A stretch of 42,023 nt of DNA from Hyphomicrobiales bacterium (GTDB lineage Bacteria; Pseudomonadota; Alphaproteobacteria; Rhizobiales; Xanthobacteraceae): NCBI GenBank assembly GCA_009377695.1, contig WHTP01000040.1, positions 1 through 42,023 on the forward strand, given 5' to 3'. The notes under the pieces are model-generated. The model worked only from the letters and a program-made list of their open reading frames with translations, did not search any database and was not told the DNA's origin. Both the position numbers and the translations under genes were made by a program. This document shows, one piece after another, positions 35,431 through 42,023 of this stretch (within the stretch, counting starts at the first letter, position 1; the number at the start of each line of letters is the position of its first letter).

Positions 35431-36393
35431 ATGCGTGCCTGCCACGTGGTTGGTGTCGCCGTCTTTGCAACGATGCTCGGATGGCTGCCGGGTGCGCACG
35501 CGCAGGAGCAGCCGATCCGGATCATCTTTCCGTTCGCAGCGGGTGGATCGGGCGACGGGCTGGCGCGTCTGATCGCAGACAAAATGCGTAGCGCGCTTAA
35601 TCGCCCGGCCATCGTCGAAAACCGCACCGGCGCCGCCGGCCGGCCCGCCATCACAGCAGTGAAAAATGCCGCGCCTGACGGCAGCACCTTGCTGATCACC
35701 CCGATTGCGCCAATGGCAGTGTATCAGCACGTTTACAGGAACCTGGAATACGATCCGATCAAGGACTTTGCCCCGGTGTCGCAGATTGCGACGTTCGATT
35801 TCGCGGTCGCCGTCGGGCCGCAGGTGCCAGCGGCGTCATTGAAAGAACTGGTCGCGTGGGTGAAGGCTGATGCCTCGCGCGCGTCGTTCGGCTCGCCCGG
35901 TACGGGGACGCTACCGCATTTCTTTGGTCTCCTGTTCGGCCGCGCCGCCGGCATCGAGTTGCGTCATGTTCCCTACAAGGGCTCGGCGGCAACCCTCAGC
36001 GATCTCGCCGCCGGACACGTGCCGATGGTGTTCACCACTATCAGCGACTTCGTCGAGATGCATAAGGCCAAACGCATCCGCATCTTGGCGACGGCGGGTG
36101 CCGCGCGCTCTCCTTTCGTTCCTGACGTGCCGACGTTCCAAGAAGCGGGCTTTAGCATCCAGGGTACAAGCTGGTTCGGCGCCTTCGCGCCAGCAGGCAC
36201 GCCGCGTGAGATCGTCGACCGCTACAGCGCGATCATGGCGGCTGCGGCGCGCATGGGGGACGTTCGTGACCGCTTCCTCGGGTGGGGCCTGCAACCGACC
36301 GGCACCTCGGCAGCGGAATTTGCGGCGATCCAGAAGGCGGACGCCGAACGCTGGGGGCTTGTGGCGAAGGCGTCCGGGTTCTCGGCGGATTGA
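35431..36393 (+). CDS. Bug/TctC-type periplasmic substrate-binding protein
   Basis: A 320-residue binding protein of the tripartite tricarboxylate transporter (Bug) family. The signal peptide is ACHVVGVAVFATMLGWLPGAHAQ. The mature part opens with IRIIFPFAAGGSGDGLARLIADKM and has VENRTGAAGRPAI and LEYDPIKDFAPVSQIA, all family hallmarks. ATG 35431 is preferred over 35419 because GGAGG lies 6 nt upstream. The ligand is unknown, probably a small carboxylate. No TctA or TctB permease genes are nearby. It is followed 78 bp later by a second Bug protein and then two DMT permeases in the same direction, suggesting one transcription unit. Confidence 0.9.
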   Translation: MRACHVVGVAVFATMLGWLPGAHAQEQPIRIIFPFAAGGSGDGLARLIADKMRSALNRPAIVENRTGAAGRPAITAVKNAAPDGSTLLITPIAPMAVYQHVYRNLEYDPIKDFAPVSQIATFDFAVAVGPQVPAASLKELVAWVKADASRASFGSPGTGTLPHFFGLLFGRAAGIELRHVPYKGSAATLSDLAAGHVPMVFTTISDFVEMHKAKRIRILATAGAARSPFVPDVPTFQEAGFSIQGTSWFGAFAPAGTPREIVDRYSAIMAAAARMGDVRDRFLGWGLQPTGTSAAEFAAIQKADAERWGLVAKASGFSAD

Positions 36394-36471
36394 CCCCGCG
36401 GCGCGATCATGCACCTTCGGCGCGGATGATGTACGGTGCGCCAAAATGCATCGGGTCGCCGGGAGGGTTTG

Positions 36472-37452
36472 ATGGAGCTCATTGGACGCGCCGCGCTGGC
36501 GGGTGCCATTCTGGCGCTAACCGTGCCTGCATCTGCCCAGACACCGACCTCCGCCAATTGGCCTGACAAACCTGTCCGCGTGATCGTCGCCTTTGGGGCC
36601 GGCGGCACGCTCGATACATTGGCGCGCATCGTCAGCCAGAAGCTCAGCGAGATGTGGGGCCAGCAGGTCTTGGTCGAGAACCGCGCCGGCGCAGGCGGCA
36701 ATATCGGCGCGGCGCAGGCGGCGCAGGCCGCGCCCGACGGCTACACGCTGCACTTCGGTGCGCAGACGCTCGCCGTGAACGTTACCATCCAGCCGCACAA
36801 GGGGTTCGATCCCGTCCGCGACTTCGAGCCCGTCGTGTTCGTCGGCACCGCGCAAGACGTGTTGATGGTGCCGCCGCAATTTCCCGCCAAGACCGTGCAG
36901 GAGCTGATCGACATTGCCAAGAAGCAGCCCGGCGAATTGAACTACGCGTCTGCCGGGCCGGGCTCGAGCGGCCATCTCGCCACCGTGCTGTTCAGCGAGC
37001 TCACCGGTGTCAAGCTCCAGCACGTGCCGTACAACTCGCTCAGTCAAGGCGTGATGGACATCATGAGCGGACGCATCTCGGTGTGGATCGTCACGCTCGG
37101 CGGGCACCTCGGCAATATCACGTCAGGCAAGGTGCGCGCGCTCGCCGTGTCCGGCGCAAGCCGCGCCCAGCAGCTTCCCGACATTCCGAACTTCAAGGAG
37201 ATCGGTGTTCCCTTTGTCGCCGAGACAAGCTGGTACGGCATCCTGGCGCCGAAGGGCACGCCGCCGGCGATCGTCGAGAAGGTCAACCGCGACGTCAACG
37301 CGGTGCTGGCGCTGCCGGACGTCAAGGCGCGCGGCGCGACGCTCGGCTACCGCTTCGTGGGCGGGCCGCCGGAGCGGCTCGGCGCGTTGCTCAAGAATGA
37401 AATTGTCAAGTGGGCGGAGATCGCGGACAAGGCCAGCTTGGCGAAACGCTAA
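36472..37452 (+). CDS. Bug/TctC-type periplasmic substrate-binding protein
   Basis: A 326-residue second Bug-family protein. The signal peptide is LIGRAALAGAILALTVPASAQ; the mature opening is VRVIVAFGAGGTLDTLARIVSQKL, then VENRAGAGGNIGAAQAAQAAPDGYTL and FDPVRDFEPV. The ATG at 36472 has GGGAGGG about 6 nt upstream. It is diverged from its neighbour upstream (shared fold and motifs, different pocket loops), so the two likely bind different ligands or serve as sensor and transport partners. The DMT-permease pair begins 67 bp downstream. Confidence 0.9.
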   Translation: MELIGRAALAGAILALTVPASAQTPTSANWPDKPVRVIVAFGAGGTLDTLARIVSQKLSEMWGQQVLVENRAGAGGNIGAAQAAQAAPDGYTLHFGAQTLAVNVTIQPHKGFDPVRDFEPVVFVGTAQDVLMVPPQFPAKTVQELIDIAKKQPGELNYASAGPGSSGHLATVLFSELTGVKLQHVPYNSLSQGVMDIMSGRISVWIVTLGGHLGNITSGKVRALAVSGASRAQQLPDIPNFKEIGVPFVAETSWYGILAPKGTPPAIVEKVNRDVNAVLALPDVKARGATLGYRFVGGPPERLGALLKNEIVKWAEIADKASLAKR

Positions 37453-37519
37453 CCGCTTTGTTGTCCGTCGAGTCTACTCAAGCGTGGCGTGACGCAAGAA
37501 GAATAAGGAAAGCCAAAAC

Positions 37520-38521
37520 GTGCTTGGGGGATTGCTCGCGCTGTTATCAGCGGCCACGTTTGCCTTCGAAACTGCTGCCGCACGGCGCGGCGTGCTGACG
37601 GCCACGGTATCCCAGGGTCTCTCGATCACCGTACCGCTCGGCGTCCCGATCTTCTTTGTGATTGCGGCCGCATTCGGCGCGCTCGGCACCGTCTTCGGGT
37701 TTTCGGTCGAAGCGATCGTCTATCTCGCGCTCGCCGGCATCCTGCATTTCGTGTGGGGGCGCTACTGCAATTACCGTGCAGCGAAGGCCATGGGCGCGAA
37801 CCTTGTTGCGCCGGTGCAGCAGGCGAGCATGCTGGTCACGCTGGCGCTCGCGATCTGGATTCTCGGCGAGCATCTGACACCGCTGCGCGTGCTCGGCATC
37901 GGCCTCGTCATTCTCGGGCCGGCGCTGTCCTACGATCGCTCCCATCGCAGGCAGTTGGACACGATCGCAGGCGCGCCGGTTGAGACCGACGCGCCCAAGG
38001 TGTTCCAGCCAAACTACGCGGAGGGCTATCTGTTCGCACTGCTGTCGTCGAGCGGTTACGGCGTGAGTCCGGTGCTGGTGCGGCTTGCGCTCGAGAACCG
38101 CGGCTTGGAAGCAAGCCTCAGCGGCGGGCTGATCTCCTATGTCGCGGCGGCCATGGCGTTCGCGATGATCCTGCTGCTGCCGGGACAATGGCGGCATGTT
38201 CGCTCGCTGGATCGCGGTGCCGCGAAATGGCTGGTGATCTCGGGCGTCGGTGTCTGCTTTGGACAGATGCTGCGTTACATGGCGCTTGCCCTGGCGCCGG
38301 TCTCGGTGGTGACGCCGATCCAGCGGCTGTCATTGCTGTTCCGGCTCTACTTCGGGCACATCCTCAATCCGCAGCACGAAGTGTTCGGCGGACGGATCAT
38401 TGCGGCAACCGTCGTATCACTTGCCGGTGCGCTTGCGCTTTCCGTCAGCACCGAGGTCGTCCAATCGGCGCTGCCGCTGCCTGATTGGGCGAAGGCCTTT
38501 CTCAATTGGCACTGGCCGTGA
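37520..38521 (+). CDS. DMT/EamA-family permease, paralogue 1
   Basis: A 333-residue inner-membrane protein with about ten hydrophobic segments in two EamA halves. HFVWGRYCNYRAAKAMGANLVAPVQQ, ILGEHLTPLRVLGIGLVILG and the second-half GYGVSPVLVRLALENRG mark the fold, which acts as an exporter or facilitator of small metabolites. The GTG start at 37520 follows AAGGAAA. The C-terminus ends in LNWHWP, shared exactly with the next gene, its tandem paralogue. Confidence 0.85.
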   Translation: MLGGLLALLSAATFAFETAAARRGVLTATVSQGLSITVPLGVPIFFVIAAAFGALGTVFGFSVEAIVYLALAGILHFVWGRYCNYRAAKAMGANLVAPVQQASMLVTLALAIWILGEHLTPLRVLGIGLVILGPALSYDRSHRRQLDTIAGAPVETDAPKVFQPNYAEGYLFALLSSSGYGVSPVLVRLALENRGLEASLSGGLISYVAAAMAFAMILLLPGQWRHVRSLDRGAAKWLVISGVGVCFGQMLRYMALALAPVSVVTPIQRLSLLFRLYFGHILNPQHEVFGGRIIAATVVSLAGALALSVSTEVVQSALPLPDWAKAFLNWHWP

Positions 38522-38535
38522 CCGGGAGGCGTTGA

Positions 38536-39543
38536 GTGCTCGGAGGGTTGCTCGCCGTCTGTGCCGCAGCCACGTTCGCATTCAACAATGCGAGCGTCCG
38601 GCGCGCCGTGCTCACGGGCTCGATCGCGCAGGGCATGGCGATCACTGTGCCGATGGGCGTTCCGCTGTTCTTCATTGCGGCACTCGTCACCGGCAATCTG
38701 GCGGCGGTGATGGGCTTCTCGCCGACCGCGCTGGCCGCACTTGCGGGCGCCGGCATCATGCATTTCGTTTGGGGTCGATATTGCAATTACCGCGCTACGC
38801 GCGCCATCGGCACCAATCTCGTGGCGCCGATCCAGCAGTTCAATCTCCTGGTCACGCTAGTGCTGGCGATCTGGCTGCTCGGCGAACATCTCACGCCGCT
38901 CAAGGTCGTTGGCATCGCGCTGATCCTGCTCGGGCCGACCCTCACGATGCAGAAAAAAGGAACGAAGGACCGCGCCGTCTCCCACGAGAAGGTCACGCCG
39001 ATCGATGCCGAGAAGCCTGCGGCGTTCCAGCCGAAATATGCAGAGGGCTATACCTTCTCGCTTTTGTCGGCGCTCGGCTACGGGCTGAGCCCGATCCTGG
39101 TGCGCATCGGTCTCGAGAATCGTGGCATCGGGGTCAGCCTGGCCGGCGGGCTCGTCGCCTACATTGCGGCAACGGCGGTGTTTGCGCTGGTCCTGGTCGG
39201 GGCAGGACAATGGTCGCACGTGCGATCGATCGACCGGGAGGCTGCGAAGTGGTTCACCTTCTCTGGTGTCCTCGTGTTCTTCTCGCAGTTGTTCCTCTAC
39301 GCGGCGATGTCGATTGCGCCGGTCACGGTGGTGTCGCCGATCAACCGCCTGTCGATCCTGTTCCGGCTGTACTTCAGCCGGCTGCTCAATCCGCGACACG
39401 AAGTGTTCGGCGGCTCGGTGATCCTCGCCACCGTCGTGTCCCTGCTCGGCGCGCTGGCGTTGACCTTGAGCACGGATGTCGTGCAGTCGTTGCTGCCGCT
39501 GCCGGAGAGCGCGGTGATGCTGTTGAACTGGCACTGGCCGTAG
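38536..39543 (+). CDS. DMT/EamA-family permease, paralogue 2
   Basis: A 335-residue close relative of the preceding permease, with the same landmarks (HFVWGRYCNYRATRAIGTNLVAPIQQ, LLGEHLTPLKVVGIALILLG, GYGLSPILVRIGLENRG) and the same ending LNWHWP. The GTG start at 38536 has GGGAGG 7 nt upstream and lies 14 bp after the previous stop, so the pair is cotranscribed. Identical gene order and near-equal length point to a gene duplication; the two may form a heterodimer, as paired small DMT proteins do, though each is already full length. Confidence 0.86.
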   Translation: MLGGLLAVCAAATFAFNNASVRRAVLTGSIAQGMAITVPMGVPLFFIAALVTGNLAAVMGFSPTALAALAGAGIMHFVWGRYCNYRATRAIGTNLVAPIQQFNLLVTLVLAIWLLGEHLTPLKVVGIALILLGPTLTMQKKGTKDRAVSHEKVTPIDAEKPAAFQPKYAEGYTFSLLSALGYGLSPILVRIGLENRGIGVSLAGGLVAYIAATAVFALVLVGAGQWSHVRSIDREAAKWFTFSGVLVFFSQLFLYAAMSIAPVTVVSPINRLSILFRLYFSRLLNPRHEVFGGSVILATVVSLLGALALTLSTDVVQSLLPLPESAVMLLNWHWP

Positions 39544-39547
39544 CTGG

Positions 39548-39566
39548 TTCTGCGGGACTCGCAGAA
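39548..39566. terminator. Bidirectional terminator candidate
   Basis: TTCTGCG-GGACT-CGCAGAA forms a perfect 7-bp stem in the 23-bp gap between the convergent stop codons of the second DMT permease and gamma-glutamyltransferase. There is no U-tract, so intrinsic termination is not certain. Confidence 0.5.
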
Positions 39567-41273
39567 TCAATACCCGGCCGCCAACGATCCCCGCGTCCGC
39601 GGGTCGGCGGCGCCGATGAAGCCGCGCGGGGTCACCAGGATTGTATTGGCCGACGTTCCCGGCGGACGGCGCTCGATCTTGTGGCCGCGGCCTTCGAGCG
39701 CGGTGACGATCTCGTTCGGCAGGCTCTGCTCGACCAGCACGCGGTCCGGCGACCATTGATGATGGATGCGCGGCGCCGCCACCGCCTCTGCAGCGCTCAT
39801 GCCGCGGTCGATCACATTGACGATGATCTGCAGCACCGCCGTGATGATGCGGCTGCCGCCGGGCGAGCCGGTGACGATCAGCGGCCGGCCGTTCTTGAGC
39901 ACGATGGTCGGGCTCATTGACGACAGCGGCCGCTTGTTCGGGCCGGGTGCGTTGGCCTCGCCGCCGATCAGCCCATAGGCATTGGGCGCGGCAGGGCGCG
40001 CGGCGAAATCGTCGAGTTCGTTGTTGAGCAACACGCCGGTGCCCTCGGCAACCATGCCGACGCCGTAGCTGAAGTTGAGGGTGTAGGTGTTCGAGACCGC
40101 GTTGCCGTAGCGGTCGATCACCGAGAAGTGCGTGGTGTTGTCGCCCTCCCGCGGCAGCAGCACATCCCCGCGGATTTCGCGCGACGGCGTGGCGCGATCG
40201 GGATTGATGCCGGTGCGAAGCTTCGCCGCGTAGCGCTTGGACATCAAGCGTGCGAGAGGCGCGCTCACGACCGCCGGATCGCCAAGATAGACGGCGCGGT
40301 CGGCGTAGGCGCGCCGCATCGCTTCGATCATCAGGTGCAGGCGCGAGGCGTCGTCCTGATCGCCGAGCTTGAAGCCTTCCAGCACGTTGAGCATCTCGAT
40401 CAGAACGACGCCGCCCGACGACGAGGGCGGCATCGAGATGATCTCGTGGCCGCGATAGCGGCCGCGCACCGGCTGGCGCAGATGCGCGCGATAGTTCTTG
40501 AGGTCGTCCGCGGTCATGATGCCGCCGGCGTCCTGGACCGCGGCGGCGAGTTTCTCGGCGATCGGGCCCTCGTAGAACGAGCTCGGACCGCGTTGCGCAA
40601 CCGCCTCGAGCGTATCGGCGAGGTCGCGCTGCACCAGCATGTCGCCCGGCGCCAGGACGTTGCCGTCGGGCCTCAGGAAGATTTTCGCAGATGCCGGCCA
40701 GCGCGCGAACCGGGTGCGCGCGCGCGGCAGCGAGTCCGCGATGTCGTCCTCGACCGGGAAGCCGTCGCGCGCCAGCGCGATCGCCGGCGCGATCAACTCG
40801 GCAAGCGTCAAGCGGCCGGAGCCGTAGCGCTCATGCGCCAGCGCGAGCCCCGCGACGGTGCCGGGCACGCCGATCGCGTGGGCCGAGTCGCGCGACTTCT
40901 TGGGATCGGCATTGCCCTTCTCATCAAGGAACATCTCGCGCGTCGCCGCGGCCGGCGCGGTCTCGCGGTAATCGATGGCGATGTTCCTCGGGCCGATTGG
41001 GCCGCGGGGGCGCTCGCCAAGGCGGATGATCATGTAGCCGCCGCCGCCGATATTGCCGGCGCGCGGATAGGTCACCGCCATCGCGAAGCCAGTGGCGACC
41101 GCCGCGTCGACCGCGTTGCCGCCCCGCTCCAGAACGTCCAATCCGATGCGAGCCGCCCGCGCCTCCTGCGCGACCACCATCCCGTGGCGGGCTTCGACCG
41201 CGCTTTCCGCCCAAGCAGGCGGCGGCAACAGGGCGAGGACGGTGACGACAAGCGAAAAGACGAGGCGGAGCAT
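39567..41273 (-). CDS. ggt: Gamma-glutamyltransferase, periplasmic
   Basis: A 568-residue proenzyme that cleaves itself into two subunits and hydrolyses or transfers the gamma-glutamyl group of glutathione. The signal peptide is residues 1-22 (LVFSLVVTVLALLPPPAWA). Arg103 in DYRETAP matches the substrate-binding Arg of E. coli. Thr380 at NTTHFSVIDRYGNAVS would be the nucleophile and the new N-terminus of the small subunit. LLNNELDDF, PLSSMSPTIV and GSPGGSRIITAV complete the active site. The length matches the family. It is convergent with the permease operon and diverges, across 498 bp, from NAD-glutamate dehydrogenase; both genes concern glutamate supply, but a functional link is not shown. 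Confidence 0.93.
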   Translation of the reverse strand: MLRLVFSLVVTVLALLPPPAWAESAVEARHGMVVAQEARAARIGLDVLERGGNAVDAAVATGFAMAVTYPRAGNIGGGGYMIIRLGERPRGPIGPRNIAIDYRETAPAAATREMFLDEKGNADPKKSRDSAHAIGVPGTVAGLALAHERYGSGRLTLAELIAPAIALARDGFPVEDDIADSLPRARTRFARWPASAKIFLRPDGNVLAPGDMLVQRDLADTLEAVAQRGPSSFYEGPIAEKLAAAVQDAGGIMTADDLKNYRAHLRQPVRGRYRGHEIISMPPSSSGGVVLIEMLNVLEGFKLGDQDDASRLHLMIEAMRRAYADRAVYLGDPAVVSAPLARLMSKRYAAKLRTGINPDRATPSREIRGDVLLPREGDNTTHFSVIDRYGNAVSNTYTLNFSYGVGMVAEGTGVLLNNELDDFAARPAAPNAYGLIGGEANAPGPNKRPLSSMSPTIVLKNGRPLIVTGSPGGSRIITAVLQIIVNVIDRGMSAAEAVAAPRIHHQWSPDRVLVEQSLPNEIVTALEGRGHKIERRPPGTSANTILVTPRGFIGAADPRTRGSLAAGY

Positions 41274-41548
41274 TATGTTCTTTCAGGATTCCGCGGATCA
41301 TGGCCCGCGTCGACGTGGTGAACAAGGAGTCGGGGGAACACAGGGGCGTGAGGGAACAGGCATCTAAGCCGGCGCGGCATGCATCGAAGCGTCACATGGC
41401 GCTGATAACGTCAAAAATTGACCCGAATTCTCCCTCCGGACACCGCGGTCGCGTCCCCTTCGTTCCCCAGGAGTGTTATCCATGCGCTGGCCCGTCGAGA
41501 ATCCGGCCTCTCGACGCCGCGGCGTGGATGATCAAAGCTCCCAGGGCA

Positions 41549-41717
41549 CTAGTGTCCCGATTCCAAAGTTCGTACCATTTCGCAGCGAGGTCCTCCTACG
41601 AACTTCGGAATCGACGGACACTAGCAACTCATTGAATCTAGTGTGGCTTTGGTTCAGAAGTCCGCATTTCGGACTCGCCGCGAGGATTGATGCGGACTTC
41701 TGGAACCGCCACACTAG
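41549..41717. repeat. Twin-hairpin element, copy 2
   Basis: Hairpin C: arms 41549-41574 and 41597-41624, outer CTAGTGTCC and inner GATTCCAAAGTTCGTA, with a 2-nt bulge and one mismatch. After 13 nt comes hairpin D: arms 41638-41666 and 41691-41717, outer CTAGTGTGGC, inner AGAAGTCCGCA, with a TTT bulge on the left. Same layout as 35003-35167 but different stem sequences. It ends 54 bp before the NAD-glutamate dehydrogenase start. The rest of 41274-41771 carries no gene. Confidence 0.9.
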
Positions 41718-41771
41718 TCGGCAGCCCCATACCCGCACGCCTTGGGACTGGCCCGTCATCAGGGACGAAAC

Positions 41772-42023
41772 ATGCAGCATTCCGTTGGAACCGACGAGGA
41801 GCGCTCTGCGGCCTTGCTCGTCGCTGCGGCGGAGGCGCTGTTGACCGCTCAAATCCCCTCGATTCCCGCAGACTTCATCACGGGCCTGTTCGGCCGTGCG
41901 GCGCCCGAGGACCTCGTCCGTTACGACGGGCGCGAGATCGCCGCCTTGGGAGAATCCGCCTGGAGTTTCCTCGCGGAGCGCGTCCCTGGCACGCCGAAGA
42001 TCCGCGTCGCGTCCGCGGTCGGC
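41772..42023 (+). CDS. NAD-glutamate dehydrogenase, large type (3' part outside window)
   Basis: Only the first 84 codons are present. The open frame from the ATG at 41772 reads SAALLVAAAEALLTAQIP, FITGLFGRAAPEDLVRYDGREIAALGESAWSFLAER and GTPKIRV, which is the conserved N-terminal opening of the roughly 1600-residue NAD-dependent glutamate dehydrogenase that converts glutamate to 2-oxoglutarate and ammonia. The frame stays open to the window edge. Twin-hairpin copy 2 lies just upstream, in the probable 5' leader or promoter region. Confidence 0.83.
   Translation, partial: MQHSVGTDEERSAALLVAAAEALLTAQIPSIPADFITGLFGRAAPEDLVRYDGREIAALGESAWSFLAERVPGTPKIRVASAVG

Overview
The window reads as chromosomal DNA of a GC-rich alphaproteobacterium of the Bradyrhizobium/Rhodopseudomonas group (Nitrobacteraceae). 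The grounds are overall coding style, recognised gene families, two intergenic palindromic elements of a kind common in that group, and the start of a large-type NAD-glutamate dehydrogenase at the right edge. The species assignment is inference from memory, not from a search.

Left chromosomal part (1-10331): a UbiH-type flavin hydroxylase cut by the window edge, a glutathione S-transferase, a Trm112-like protein, infA (IF-1), an RhlE-type DEAD-box helicase, a Lon-substrate-domain protein, a CnoX-like thioredoxin/TPR protein, a YbaK/ProX-type aminoacyl-tRNA deacylase, and a TAXI-type TRAP transporter (binding protein plus fused permease).

Genomic island (10361-34842, about 24.5 kb): it sits in the 3' end of tRNA-Gly(GCC). 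An exact 47-bp copy of the tRNA 3' end lies at 34796-34842, and a full tyrosine integrase lies just inside it. Both ends carry the same three-site TGTAAGC array with identical spacing, which I read as integrase arm sites. A second, broken integrase lies next to the tRNA, so the locus has probably been used more than once. Inside are a replication-initiator-like winged-helix protein and a VirD2-type relaxase with no type IV secretion genes, and a decayed IS66 element. These are followed by a three-gene operon (class III CoA-transferase, methylmalonyl-CoA decarboxylase-like protein, bicupin oxalate decarboxylase), an amidohydrolase scrap, an alpha/beta hydrolase and an AraC regulator. Last comes a tandem family of glycine-rich autotransporters: two complete genes and one internally deleted copy, with a sulfotransferase gene between the second and third. 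The autotransporter leaders are themselves duplicated and contain remnants of the N-terminus of a different autotransporter.

Right chromosomal part (34843-42023): two Bug/TctC-type periplasmic binding proteins followed by two tandem DMT/EamA permease paralogues, a convergent periplasmic gamma-glutamyltransferase, and the 5' end of NAD-glutamate dehydrogenase. Two copies of a striking twin-hairpin intergenic element (35003-35167 and 41549-41717) flank this block. Each has two long stem-loops separated by exactly 13 nt. The stem sequences differ between copies while pairing is kept, which is the best candidate here for an undescribed structured element.
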